A program made the position numbers and the translations under genes. The notes beneath the pieces are model-generated. The model saw only the letters and a program-made list of their open reading frames with translations, was not told the DNA's origin and ran no database searches. From Polymyxa betae (taxonomy: Eukaryota; Endomyxa; Phytomyxea; Plasmodiophorida; Plasmodiophoridae), in NCBI GenBank assembly GCA_003693705.1, contig RBZT01000364.1, forward strand, positions 1-64,000: a stretch of DNA of 64,000 nt, written 5' to 3'. Positions 22,664-39,984 of this stretch are shown piece after piece. The stretch's first letter is position 1. Every line of letters begins with the position of its first letter.

Positions 22664-22879
22664 ATGTTCAGTTTTTTACAAGAATGTTGCCCTGGTATTG
22701 CATTCATAGGTTATCTTTCGAAATCGCTTAGCGATATTTCTCTTTGGCTTGGACTATTTCTGTTGCTAGTATTAGCGAAACGAAATATTGAAAATCCTGC
22801 TTTCATACTTCAAATCGTTTGGGTTGCACTTGCTTTTTCACCGATTGCTACTCACCGATTGCTACTCTTCGTTGCTTGA
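22664..22879 (+). CDS. 71-residue hydrophobic frame, doubtful
   Basis: Begins 2 bp after the PIG-X stop and encodes two hydrophobic stretches (ISLWLGLFLLLVLAKR; ILQIVWVALAFSPIA). It contains a perfect 14-bp tandem duplication (caccgattgctact). It may be PIG-X 3-prime UTR read by chance rather than a gene; no homologue recognised. Confidence 0.2.
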   Translation: MFSFLQECCPGIAFIGYLSKSLSDISLWLGLFLLLVLAKRNIENPAFILQIVWVALAFSPIATHRLLLFVA

Positions 22880-22908
22880 AACTCGTCACAAAGTTTCTTT
22901 ACCTACCC

Positions 22909-23529
22909 ATGAATCCCGACCAGGATCATGTATGTATTGCTCTGTCGTTGTAAATGACACCTAACTGGCTCTAGAATGCACCTTCGTATCCTATTATGTC
23001 AGTCAATGCAGCCGACATTCGACAGATGTCCAAATTAGCTGCAGATTCGGAACGACACCGTCATATGGCGCTTTGCAAATCCACATGTAAAGATTCTCAT
23101 GTAGTTCAAACGATGTTCAATGCAATGCGACCTGAGGCTTATATCCGACCCCATCGCCACCGGGATATCGAGAGCCGAATTCGTTATATTGTCTTACACG
23201 GAACCATCGCCGTGGTGATGTTCGACGAGAATGGACTCATTATCTGGGCCGATAAATTTTCGTCTGGTGATAGGTTTCTAGCTGATATCCCTGGCTGTGT
23301 CTATCATACTGTGATTTCCTTGGATCCAGATGCTGTTATTTACATGATTAAGCCAGGACCATTCGGTGGATCGGGAGATAAGATATGGCCGGACTGGGCT
23401 CCTGAGGAATTGGAGAAGGACAAAGCCAACCAATATCTGGTCTCGTTGAAATCTAAGCTAGCGCCGTTGATTGAAAATGAGATTCCAATCAGATCTGATG
23501 CAAATATTCTAAAAAATATTTCGATTTAA
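22909..23529 (+). CDS. WbuC-family cupin protein
   Basis: Exons 22909-22929 and 22975-23529 (45-nt intron, phase 0) give 191 residues. The body is a cupin with MRPEAYIRPHRHRDIESRIRYIVLHG, giving metal-binding His residues, followed by VVMFDENGLI, IPGCVYHTVISLD and the WAPEEL end. This is the order seen in the WbuC cupin family found in bacterial polysaccharide clusters. Reaction unknown. The family is bacterial in the main, so transfer into this lineage is likely; the intron and local codon use say it is settled. It follows PIG-X in the same direction. Confidence 0.75.
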
Positions 23530-23566
23530 GATCGGATAATGCTGGTTGTTATGATCGATCCAGTTT

Positions 23567-24060
23567 TCAATCACCTGGTAGCGGAAAAGTTTTGTTGCAA
23601 TAATTTTTATCGTCTTCCTCAAAAGTTACTATACGAGGACTTCTAAAATTCTTTGCGATGTTATTAGTTGGCGATTCTGTATCCGATCCAGATTTCGCAC
23701 TGCTTGACGAAAGTAAGATTGAATGATGTTTCTGCGAGACTCGAACTCCTTCGAGTTTGAATGGAGGATGAATGCTTAATAAAAATTCAAACCCTGTTCA
23801 GTCTATGCCTCAGCAATCCTTGGAAAGATAAGTTCTGAGTGCTGCTGACACTGAGAACCTGAGAGGAGCCACAAATATCAAATACAGAACAGTGTCGTTC
23901 TTGTCCAAGCAACTATCTCGCCAGTCATCTCAGGGTTCCACGACTTTTCGTTTCTTTATTCATCCAATTAAACCTTGCGATTCCAATAGCCGACTGCAAA
24001 TGCAGGCTGCCAGCTAGGAATACCACTGAGGCCAAATGAATTTGTTGCTGTAATTTTTCA
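23567..24060 (-). CDS. small protein with Ser-rich acidic tail, weakly supported
   Basis: The last exon is convincingly coding (SSSSAKSGSDTESPTNNIAKNF; TFEEDDKNYCNKTFPLPGD), with the stop at 23567-23569. Upstream exons probably include FDICGSSQ near 23880 and a helical HEKLQQQIHLASVVFLAGS near 24030. The start codon is unresolved. It would share a very short divergent promoter with ISWI. No family recognised. Confidence 0.35.
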
Positions 24061-24136
24061 TGTTTGCGATGTTGGCAGTGCGTAGCCGCCTAGTATCAGG
24101 CCGGCTCTGCTATTGTGTGTCAAAAATCTGTCGATA

Positions 24137-28378
<4,242 letters not shown>

Positions 28379-28554
28379 TCTTTCAGTTCCAATCATGTTT
28401 ATCCAAGGTCTTAAGGATCGCGACCAATACTATCGCTTACCAAGGATTTTATTCGTGTCTGTAATTGAAATAGTATTTTATACATTGTTGCTAATATAGC
28501 TTAATTTGACATGCTGTAGCCCTGGTAGCGCTCTCCTTTGATTCAGGATAGACC

Positions 28555-28573
28555 AACCATTGTTGAATGGTTG
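28555..28573. repeat. small perfect hairpin between convergent genes
   Basis: AACCATT GTTG AATGGTT forms a 7-bp stem with a 4-nt loop between the ISWI stop and the end of the minus-strand VPS13B half. It may sit in overlapping 3-prime UTRs. No function shown. Confidence 0.3.
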
Positions 28574-28631
28574 ACTTCAGCGTGGCAGCTCTCCGTCATG
28601 AAATTAAAAATGATCAGGCTTGCTACAATAT

Positions 28632-31600
28632 TTAAATTTTTGAAGACATAGGTGCTAATGACACGAGAGCTAGTTTGAATGCATTGGCTTGGTTGACGTC
28701 CATAGACACAATAATGCGGCTGACGTCGATTGATGCCTGCGTCAGCGATGATGTAACAGCAGCATTTGCTGAAACTGGAGCGAGCAGAATGTTCCCATTG
28801 GTGTCAGTTATGGAAAAATCTGTTAATGTCATCGATAAAGGCGAGATAGCAACAGAAGGCAAATGGAAAGAGAGTGAAGGGCTGGATCTATAACCAAAAA
28901 CTGTCGGAAGGCGCCGAATGTGGTACGCATCTTGCAAAGGCACGAAAATAATAACTGGGGATATATTGACTGCCAGGGACGATGGCTTCCATTTCAAGTC
29001 GCTAGACTCTCTGTCTTCAGGCTCCGAAGTGTTTGGTTTGAATTTTATTGGTAGAGTGCTCCTGAGAATGGTTATATTAGCTGACGAAAAAAAGAGAGAT
29101 GGTACGACTAACCTATATATCTGAAATAGTCTGATAAAATCGCAGAAAACGGAATCCCAAACTAGTTTTGCAGGCGAAATATTAACCTAACAGAAATTCA
29201 TAATAGCTCATATATAGGTGAACAACTTACTGAGACATCTCGTTTGGCTGAAATTTCAATATCTAGGAAAGCAGAAATTTCTGTCGACAACAAACAGCGA
29301 AGTTGTCCCCGCCGTGAAATATCAATAACAACTCTCATTACAGTGAACTTATGAGCATCTGGAAGACTTCCCGAAGCAGACAGGCGAATGATTTTTAAGG
29401 AGAGAACAGCATTAACGAACATAGCATCGAAAAAGCAAAGCGTCCTTGTTGGCCGAAGCCCAATCAGTGATAAACGAAGCTCATTTACAGAGCAAAAATA
29501 CTGGATGATGTCTGCTAAAGCAGCTCCGGACAAGACAATCAGATAAATGTGATGGAGACAAAAAGTAGCCAGCATATCTTTGAAGGAGAACGAATACCTT
29601 TTTGTCTGAGGAACCATCTCGCAATTAAGTTCGTTTACTGAGAAACAGCTGGAAGTCGACGGTTGCACCATTTCCCTAAACATATGCGCTTTTAGTGCCA
29701 ATGACAACATTTTCACAGTTGCTGAGGAGCAGGAAATCCTTCTGGTCTGAGCTCCATATTCAGCTGCCAAACCTGCAATCTAACAACGATTTCAGAGGTA
29801 AGAACTGAAAAGCGACCTTTCGGGTTTTACATGGAAGGAGACAGAGTTCAGATTCGAATAGAGTTCATCTTCCTTCCAATCTGGCATATCTTCGATATGA
29901 AGAGTTAAACAGAAATTTCCAAGCACTATCCCAGATGTGGAGTTGAGCTTCCTCACTAATGAGGTTGAGCCTTTCTTGGGTTTTTCAATCGGAATGAACT
30001 TGAACAGTTGTTCGAATAACACGACCGATGACGAAGACTTCAAATTTAAAAGCACCGCTGCCGATCGTATAAATATAGTATTGTACTGGTTGTCCTTGTC
30101 GGCAAATGAATGCAGGCATATTGAATTTGAGTAATCCTGCACTCGTTCTCTTATGGGAACGAAATGCGTATCAAACCCATGTCTCTCTAATGATTGTCGA
30201 AATTTGTCCGAAAGATCTGTTGCAGAGAGTTGAATATTCAAAAAAGGCATGAACTCCTTGCAGTCGTCATCCCCAGTTATAATAAGCAATGGTAACAGGG
30301 TAGATTGATCAACAAAGTTGAGAGATTGTAACGAGATCGAAAGTCGCTGATGTGAAATTTCTTTGATTGCAAGAATAGACAGATGTCTAGCATGCAGAGT
30401 GGCGAACATGAATGATATTGAATAGAAATGAAAAATCACGGATGGCGCTTGAATTGAAAGAATCATAGTATCGCTGGGCATATATTCACCTGCATGTGGT
30501 TAGTTTTCAGGAATGCAAAACGAATCAGCATACTAATATCAACCACAGAATTATTGTCAGGGGGCACAGCAAGGAGATCCCAAGCCCAAGAGCCCCAGGA
30601 ATTGCTCCTTGGTTCGTCTGAGGCGATCGACATCCCTCTGAACATGTATAAGTAAACATTTACAGTGTACAGCTTGCGAATACCTAGAAGTGGCAGGCGC
30701 AACCAAATCAACCGGATGTTTCGTAGATGTTGATTGAATCGATTGTGACATTGCCAACAGCAATTGAATTTGCTCAGCAGAAAGTGAAATTTCGAGAGGC
30801 GAAAGAGCTAAAATGTCTGCCTAAATGGAATTATAAAACCTGTCCAAAGGAAATCGAACAAATCTGTTACTTGAAGTTTTGGTCCTGATTTCGGGACCGG
30901 TGTCGAGATCGCAGTCCTACGAACGACGCGAACAGATGGTGTTCGATACATTCTTATCCGAATGTCAAGATCTGCTGATAGAATCAGCTGCCACAGGAAA
31001 CCATGTCTTAGAGAAATTTCCAACCTAGGCCTCTCAGCACCGTCCGAGTTGCATATGATGGCCGGCCATGGCTACGTTCCTGTAATCTAGCTTAGAACTC
31101 ATAGTTTAGGTTCCCCTCATCCTAACATCTTGAAGAGAAACTTCTAATGTACACAAAGAAATCACGTAATGAGTGAGACGCCACGGGGCAGAAGGAGGTT
31201 CGATCTGAACAGCCTCCCATTCCACGTTGGTCGGGCGAACATTTGCCGACGCAAATGAGATCTGAAGACAGCCAAGATCAGGACTAGACAATGTTAATGA
31301 TAGATCTTCGATATTGACAACAGCATTAGCAACAATACGTTCTGTATATCTAGTGTTAGCGAACCTTAAAGTAAGCACAAGAAAACGAACCTAATAGCGA
31401 CTTCGTCCATGAATTCGATTCACCTCCTTGGTTAACCGATTCGTTGCTATTGCCTTCGATTTCGATAAAATCCGAATCGATGGCACCGTCTTGAAGGTTT
31501 GGTAATGTGCCAGGTTCTTCCTTGGGTTTCGATAGCTCCCGATCTATCGAAAGCCTGATCTTCATTTTTGATAAAGTAATTTCTACACTTTTTGTAGTGA

Positions 31601-31987
31601 TCGAGGTCCAGGGGATTCGAATCTGAAGCCTGAGACGATTCGTATAAGCGGTTCCTTGAACGCAACTCTACACGAATTGCACTGTACTTTCCAATCAAAG
31701 CGTAATCAATTCGAAGTTGTTGATCATAACCTAACATACGCTTTACATGCGTTAGAACGAAAGAGAAAACAAAAGGTAAATCACCCACCTGTAAAACATC
31801 CAGTCGTAATTCAACACCCTTCAGCACAACGTCTCCGCCTGAAGCACTTTTCAGAATTCCCCACGTCAGCTATTTAGTCATTAATACTCCAAAGCGAAAG
31901 ATTCAAGTCCGAATCAATCTTATCGAGATACTGGTTGGCGAATTTCATTATCAAGCCGGACAGCGTCCGCTGCATGCTGCCCAGCAT
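28632..31987 (-). CDS. VPS13B (N part): VPS13B-like lipid-transfer protein, N-terminal half
   Basis: Bridge-like lipid transporter family. ATG at 31987 starts a chorein-type N terminus (LSGLIMKFANQYLDKIDSDLNLSLW; GDVVLKGVELRLDVL; IGKLQIRIPWTSITTKSVEI). Next comes the second-strand region (ERIVANAVVNIEDLSLTLSS). A stretch SWGSWAWDLLAVP matches the VPS13B-specific GWVSWAWSFVPA. Repeating beta-strand segments continue to the stop at 28632 (LALVSLAPMSSKI). Short GT-AG introns are frequent. The product, roughly 950-1000 residues, lacks the VAB, ATG-C and PH-like parts, which appear on the opposite strand from 32252. It is convergent with ISWI. Confidence 0.8.
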
Positions 31988-32251
31988 CTTGGCTGTCGTA
32001 TTTTCCGTTCAGCCAGTCACTAGCGGGGAAGCCAAATGAGCGCATTCAATCGAAACATGCCACGACGATGGCTACAGAGATGTCGACAATGCCGATATAA
32101 ATGATGGATTTGTCAATGACGATCGCCGAAAAGCTTTTACGCCATCGACACGGAGACAGTGGGTGCAGCCCGCCCTATGTCGTCTCCCATCTGGAATCGT
32201 TGTCATTATCCCCCCATGTGGTCTGGCGTGTAAATACTGACTAGGACGCCT
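31988..32251. other. junction between the two VPS13B halves
   Basis: A 264-bp interval between the divergent halves. On the plus strand a frame from about 32040 to 32222 lacks ATG but can splice by a GT-AG intron of about 59 nt (near 32223-32281) into EFSSTFTEISCNV of the C-terminal half. If that exon is real, almost no room remains for a promoter. If it is not, this is a compact bidirectional promoter. It is the candidate inversion breakpoint. Confidence 0.4.
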
Positions 32252-35200
32252 ATGGGCAATGCCATATGTGCTCATGCAGAATTCAGCTCCACATTCACTG
32301 AGATTTCTTGTAACGTCGAATCAGTGAGGGCGTCGCTGAAGGGGAACAGCCCCAGCACTCTTCATATTGCTATTGATACCATCTCTTCGACCTATTTTCA
32401 GAACCATGACGTCGCCGTCTCAGTTTGGTGCAGTTTGATCATCTGCTGCGATTTGCTTATTGGTGTTAGATAGCCTCCACTTCAGTGAAGTCTTTGTGTA
32501 ATGGGTCTGAGCGGGATTTGCTGAAACTACGAAATGGCCTGTCATTTGATAAAAGGAGGAATGGCGCCCACTTAATTTTACGCCCTTTAATTGCCCTCAT
32601 CGATATCGATTCCTTGAACGCTGGTGCTGAAGTTGTTACTGCTGCCATACCACTTCTTCCACCGAAATCTGTAGCATCCCCGAATCAGGCAGTTCAACCT
32701 GCCTTGGAAAACCTTTGTGTTTCTGTGGCCTCAACTGAAGTTGCAATTGCCGTCGACCCTAGTGCTGCGTTTGCTTTGTCTTTCCAATCAATGGAATATC
32801 ACTATAACTGTTCCTGTCGAGGAAAGCTCAGCGGACGTGTTCGCATCAGTCGACTCAAACTTCTGACGATATTTTGGAAAAAGGAATGCGATGATTATCG
32901 AACCTCGATCTCAAGTGATATCGATCTAGAAGTAATGCTAACTCCCAAGCTGGATCAAGTCGCGTTGACGCTGGAATCTGCTCTTACTTTCACTATCTCG
33001 TTTGCCATGATCGCGTTAGGTCAGAGGCTGCTCTCCAAAGTCGCACAACAGAAATTTTCTGCACAGAAACCCAACAAGACCGTTACTCCTAGGCTCGGTT
33101 TGAATATGCGATTTCACAGTATTGCTTTGGTAATTACTGGCGACAATTTCGACAGTATTACATTAACTGTAGCCCATATAGATGTGGGCAGCGAGAAAGT
33201 AACAATTGGGAATGTGGCCCTTCTGTATTCGGATCGTACGAACACGTCTTCGATTCTGTCATGCGTTTCTTCACCCGTCGCGTCCATCGATATAACTTCT
33301 AATTCCATCCTCGTAGAGCTGACAACATTTCGTGTTTGCGTCCCGCTTAAATTTCTAGCATTCTTGGCCTCTGTGCCGTCATCACCAAGCAACAGCAACG
33401 TGGAGGCAGCGGAAATTATAATCTCTAAGCGGCGAAACTCATTACGTATTTTATTACCACTGTTCGATTTCCGACTCCAAGAGCAAGAGCAAACTTCAGT
33501 GTTAGCAATGGTTCAGATTTCTGACCTTTTTGCTCTCTGTTTGCCAACGATAAAAGAAGCTGACCACGTCTACTCTAACACGAACTCATTACGCTGCACG
33601 TTCAGCGTAACCATTGCCAACAATGTTTTACTTCAGCAAACCCTAATAAGTCTCGAGCAAGTTTATTCAACCAACGAATTTTCAAGGCTCAATAGTTTCT
33701 ATCCGGTGTCCCGAAGAGAGTCTTTATCAGTTTCTACAGATTCGATCAATATTCAGCTCTATTCTGAACAGATCAAGCCGATCCAATCTATCTTAGTGTC
33801 GCTTAACGGTCTTCCATCATCCCAAACTCGCAGCGGCCGCAAACACAGCATAACGGCACATGTTTCATCTCATGATGATTTACGCTCGCTTTATATTGAC
33901 GATGGCGCCTTTGAGCCGAAACCTGGTCGCATCACGCTGTCAGATAATGAAATCGCATGGTGCTATTTAACCTCTCGCTGTATCACTCATGTATCTCTAA
34001 GCGCTTTACACATTGCATTTGAAACTACGTTGACGCTGTAATCAAATCCTAGTTGTCTGGGTACGTTTGCTAATTTGGAAACAGATCTGCCGTAGACGTT
34101 GTCACCAATGAACGTTTTATCGTTGATCGAATCAGAGTCGATTTAAATCGAGCAACCGCGCATCAAGTCGTTTACTCTGTAATTGCGGAATCATGGGTCA
34201 TCTCATGGGCAGCATCGTCGCTATTAACCCCAGCTGATCTTGTGCAAATCATGCGAATTGATTCGATATCAGGGCCCACCGTTTCCAGTAGGTTGTTTTG
34301 AGACATTTATTGCCCATGATTGCACTATCACATTAGCCTTAGTTCCTTGTAACTCACATTATTATTGCTGCTTGTTGAAATCGCAAAGGAAAGTTCTGAC
34401 TATGCCTTGAACAGGAATCGCATCTTTAATTGTGCCCTCGCTATGTGTAACGTTAACATCAAGGAAAGACGGTTTGGAAGCGGATCATGCCATAATATCT
34501 GCTGAAGAGCTGCGCTCAAAGGCATTTACGACCAACAGGCTTTCAGTTATGACCATGCATATGAACCGTTTCAGGGGGAGTATTTTCCGGTATTCTGACT
34601 TAGCCGAAGTCCCAATTGCCTTGACACATGAAATTGGCATTCTAATGATCAATAACGCAAATTTTCCTGGATCTGTAGTTCCGATTATGTTGCAGCAGTG
34701 CGAGAAATCTCGGGTGGTTAAAGTATCAATATCGAAAAAGCTGAGGTTGAATGTCAGCAGTTATGGTATCGATGCACTTTTATATGCTATTGAATCATTT
34801 CGTGATACACCTCAATCCGTGCCATTCGATGCAATCATATTCGCCGCCAACACCACAAAGCCTCATCACTGTAGTCAGATTCTCCTTCGTAATGATATAG
34901 GTGTCCCCATTCAGTATCGGCAGGAGGGTCAATTATCAACTGCTCTGTTATCACCGGGAGAGATGCATAACTTCACTTGGCCTTCGTAATTTTTTTCATG
35001 CTTGATGACGCTTTTCTCACTTATGATAGGGTCATGAGGCAACAGTTGCGAATATCCTGTCATCCTGGAATATGGTCAGATCCTTTCACTCTAAAGAATG
35101 CCACTGCAATTCGTTTACCGAGAAAGCAAACTTTCACCGATTTGCTTTTAAAGCAAGATGCGGCTCTGTATTCGTTCGATGCTCAACTTCATGTCGCATC

Positions 35201-38200
35201 GAAATTGACTTTTGCCCTTGAGTTGAAGATTATCACCATATCGGATGACGATTTAGAAGAAACCTCTACCTATACCCTGACATTATTGCCTGAATCAGGA
35301 ATCACACCAGTTCCTTTATGGCTGCCAAACGATCGGTCTGTCAATATCGAATATCAACTTCGTCCATGCATAGATGGCATCGAATGGCTCTGGGTAAGAA
35401 TAGAATCGTTTCAATTCCACTTTTCCTGCTCGTTTAATTCCTTGGATGCTTCTGCTTTGCCTCTCGTCCTTGGCTTCTTTTTTTATCTTTGTGTGATCTT
35501 TTGACTTAGTCTATAGAGTACGTTATCAACAGGTAGCGTGATCGTTTTTGAAGATGTTGACGGAAAGCACAAGCGCTCCGCCTGGCTGCATTCTGATGGT
35601 CGCACTATACGCCTGGCTCCTGCCGTTAAAGTCACTAATCAAACCGAATCAAATCTTTTCGTTCGTCTTTCTCAAACCGAGCCAATTCAAATTGATTCCC
35701 ATCAATCTGTGCCCGTTTACGATTTTGATGAGAGATTACAATTGGCGGCTGCCATTCACATTGAAACCATTGATGTTGCAGAAACCGCTCTCCTCCTATT
35801 TCCGAAGGAAGGCGAATCAGTTGCAACGTGCGTAATGTTGCCGTCGCAGCAAATGATGATTGTAGTTGCTACGTTGGATCCAGATCAGGGCTTACAGCTT
35901 GACCTTTTTTCCAGCGTCACATTCCGCAATCTGACAAGCCAGCCTTTCTCTGTGCTGGATCGCAACGACTCTGAGATTTCTATAAGCCCGAACGGTGTCG
36001 TCTCGACTTTTTGGGCAAATCCAATCGATGCTCGCTTTTACGTCGTCTACAGTGATGACGCTTTACGCAGCCAACAGCTTCACTGCAAGAGGTAATGTGC
36101 TACACATTCGCTTTTGACGTAGTTGCTAACCTTATTTACTCAGATCGGGATCTTTTGCTATTGATTTGTGTTCTGCTGTCAAGCTTAGTGTTACTAGGAT
36201 TGTCATGGTAATTCATCGCGTTTTTGCTGAATTCATTTTGTTCATTATTTACGTTGCAGTCAGTATCATGGACCACAAGCACATCATCGAAATCGTACGA
36301 CTCATCATCACGATGCGAGATAACACTGCAATCTCGATATTGCTTACATAATCGCTGCCCCTTCCCCATCTTTGTTCGTCCAGAATCACCAACGCCCGAT
36401 GCTATCGAGGTTATTACCGGTAACAGTCTTTTGTGGAAGCTGCGCCTTCAAATATTTACCTTTCTGTAGTGGCTGCCGGAGACAGCCATGATATTTTGGG
36501 CTGGTGTCTCGGTGCGCCTCCAATCCAGGCAATACGAGAGCCTCCTTCATTTGAATCTGGAGCCTGGCTATCTGACAATTCAGCATTGCGTCTGACCCGA
36601 TCAGCCGCTGATAAAAATCGATGGGGATGGTCAATGCCAATTAATTGTTTTGCAGGAGGTATCATTCTCTACTTAGATGATTTCTGGCTGATATTGCCTG
36701 GTAGAGAATCGTCAACAACGAGCACTGATTAAACTACGTAATCGCCAATCCGGCTTCGATATCGTTCTGTCGTGTGTTCGATTACGCGAAGACCATGTCA
36801 CACATCTGGTCTTGCTCAAGTTCTGACAATTATTCAACTTTGTTCTATTACTAACTCTGTCATAGCGATGTGCAAGTTCCACTCGTACTGGTGAACGCTA
36901 CTCCATATAAGCTCTCATACTTTGCATCATCGCTGAGATCTCCTACTCCGTCAAACCTGAACTTCATTAAAACTGATATCGAACCACATCAAAGCACTCA
37001 GATTCCTCCTGGTAAACACAACCATTACTTTCTTTTAAACTAACTAGAAAAACAGAGGTATCCGAAGATGAGCGGATCTTCACGAATGGCGTTACGCCAA
37101 TGGCATTGCATATTCGTGGAGTCGGTACCGAATGGTCTCCAGAACCCATTCTGCTTCGTAATGGTGTTCGTGCTCAATCTTTAGAACTGCCCTACATATC
37201 ATCAGGGTCATTGCATGTCCCGCAACCTCATATGCTAGGAAGCTCGCCAGCTCGAGCGGTCAAATCATCCAACAAACTGTTAGCTCTAGAGGTAAACATG
37301 AACTGTTAACATTTTCGACGGCTCGTTTATTTTCTTCATTATATCTAGCTTTTGCCATAATTTTGCTATAAGCTTGTTTAGCTTTGAATAAAAGTTCTCA
37401 GATCTGTGAGATAATCCAATAATCATGTTGTTCAAGGTGGATTGCCTAGACCGGAATGGGACACTGGTTACAGTGATCGGTGTAAAAGACCATTCAGAAG
37501 AAGCAGTAGCGCTTCCAGAACACTCGTCGATATTGGAGATAGCTGCAGACTGTATTGAGGTATGCTTCCTGACGGCTTCAGCTGGCGCCGGATTCGCTGT
37601 CATTCTCGAGGATGTGGCCCTTTGCATAAATCAGCAGTTTGAACGGGTGTTTGAGTGTTTCTCATTTCGATTTGCAGTTAACAATTTCTTAGCGCTATGC
37701 CCGGATTTTACACGAACTCTCGAAACCGTTTGTGCCTTGCCGAACTGCTTCTCTACGAATTCGTTCCTTTCAACTGGAACACACGGCTAATCCTGTCGAA
37801 TATCCCATCGTCGCGCATAAGGCAGATCATGAGAGCAACAGTAGTTCCATTGAAATCCTTGTCTGTTTTGGTACCCAAATTGATTCGAATGATGAGCACC
37901 AGCAAACCCCGCTTATGTATATTATGCATGCGGTTCATATTCAGGTTGGGAAGATGCTCCCTTCCTCGCTTGCAATGACCTCTTTGTGCAGAAATTGAGT
38001 ATCTCGTTAGCGCCTTTTCGCTTATATATCGAAGACGCCTTCATATCAACGGTAACGGAATTCATCCACGAGCTCACGAGATCAATTTTCAAGATATATG
38101 GCCAAACGGAATCTGCTTCTCAACCTGTTTGAACCCTTGTGCTAATTGCTTCCATCCAAATGACAAAGATCTAGGTGCAGGCTAGCGTAGGATGGCGCTC

Positions 38201-39830
38201 GGATCCGGAATTCGTTGCCTTATTAAATAACTCAAGTAAGCCTCGATTTGCTGTGCACCATTTATATATCAGCTCTATCGAACTCAGGTTGGTTGTGATA
38301 TCTGGCTATTTCTTAGTATTTCTTGTTATATTGACTGTCAGATTGACGTATTCCGGGTCTCGGCCGTATTTAGCCTGCCAGTCCTTACCGATCACGCTTG
38401 CCGCTTTGGAGCTATCGTCGGTTCTATCTCCTACTGACCGTCTGATCAAGGAGCTTTCTGCGAATTATCTCGCCGTAATTCTTCTTCGTTCTCATATAAT
38501 CTCCTCTAAAGTACAATCAGGATGTGATCATGATTGCACCAGTTCTGTTCGGCTCAATGGATTTGTTGGGAAACCCAACGCAGCTCATTAGCAGCATATC
38601 TCGAGGTATTGGAGATCTTGTCAGATTGCCAACTCGTGCCTTGACTCAAGGTAGCCTCTACGGAACTGTTCATGGCATTTATTCTCAGCATTCTTAGGGC
38701 CAAGGGCTTTAGTTTGGGCTACCTTGCAGGGTGTCGGATCACTGCTTCATAATATGAGCGAAGGAACTTTGACTTCAGTTAGCGGATTTGCCCACAGTTT
38801 GGCTCGGAATGTGGGTGGAGTTTCGCCTGATCACTACCATCTTTTTCAAACAAATCGCAATTCAGCAGCTGTAAATCAGTTTCTGACTGCACTGCTCGTT
38901 GTGCTAACCTGGTTCAGATTCATCAACGTGGGATCTCGACAGGGCTGGTTAATGGCGCCACCAGTCTTGCTACGGGCTTGGTATTAGGCGTAACAGGTTA
39001 ATACACGAATTCTCCATCCATGCTTATCATGTGAGACTAACGCATGCTGACAGGAGTTGTCAGTGCACCCATACGTGGAGTTGCCCGCCAAGTAGGTTTA
39101 TTAATTTAAACATTTTAAGGTAATTAATGTATATAGGGTACATGGGGATTTGTAAAAGGCGTGGGTGCTGGGCTAGCTGGCCTAATCACAAAGGTAAGAT
39201 TTGAGTGGTCTCAATCTGACCTTATAATGATTATTAGCCCGTTTCTGGAGCGTTGGATATGGTTAGTGAAACTAGCCGAGGAATAGCTGCTAGTGCTGGT
39301 CTGTCACCAACCTTTCCTGCGCTTAAGTACCAGCAAGAGCCAACTGCTCATGTAAATCATCTGTTGATCTGATATTGACGGATTGTGATTGTATATAGGA
39401 CGATATCTTTGGCCAAATTTCAACTCTACGTTTGAAAGCAATATCGCAGAATATGCAGGAGAGCTACAGAAAACACATTTACGCCAATAGCGTCCTTGAT
39501 GCAGGTTCTTATTATATTATTGTATTATTATGCTTTCTGTGATTATCACCATTCGTTTGTTTCATAGCTGTCTTACATCGCTTATTTGAATCTTTAGATG
39601 GAGCATTGTTATACGAACGTGCGTTGATTGTTTGCACGCATGCAACAATGCATATAATAGCTCCTGGATCGGACCGGGTTGTACAATCTTTGGCATATAA
39701 CCAGGTTCAAGTGAATTTCTCGGGTTCTCACTCTGTTGAAGTTAGACATAAGGGAGACGTTTTGTTTCATTTCAAGACAGACCATACGACCAGACAGTCG
39801 TTCGTCAATTGTATATGCCAGAGTCTTTAG
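32252..39830 (+). CDS. VPS13B (C part): VPS13B-like lipid-transfer protein, C-terminal half
   Basis: The first Met at 32252 falls inside a VPS13 beta-repeat, not at a chorein N terminus. A 518-residue open stretch (32485-34041) and later exons form the beta groove; 34432-38200 covers the VAB-like repeats (VKVTNQTESNLFVRLS; IHIRGVGTEWSPEP). The ATG-C region at about 38560-39320 reads LLGNPTQLISSISRGIGDLVRLPTRALTQGPRAL, then NMSEGTLTSVSGFAHSLARNVGGVSPDHY, which is closest to VPS13B (KGTLTSITNLATSLARN). The PH-like end reads LYERALIVCTHATMHIIAPGSDRVV and stops at 39828-39830. Numerous short introns are present. The gene looks intact except for its missing front, which lies on the other strand. 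Confidence 0.82.
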
Positions 39831-39984
39831 CACAAATGGAATGCATAATGGCTGAAAACAGGACGATGACCACAGTTTATGCATCCATTTGAAGGTTTGA
39901 TATGAAGTCTCGTCTACACGGAGCAATAAATCGCCTGATAGCGGTTGCTTTGTGGTTAATGCTTAATGCCATTGTTTAATTCAT

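Noticed and set aside
23725-23765. tRNA-like gactcgaactcc stretch
   Set aside because: The T-arm does not form five base pairs and no acceptor or anticodon arm pairs with it; the minus strand reads as protein.
32072-32275. minus-strand 67-codon frame in the VPS13B junction
   Set aside because: Low-complexity His/Arg-rich translation without features; the plus strand offers a better spliced reading.
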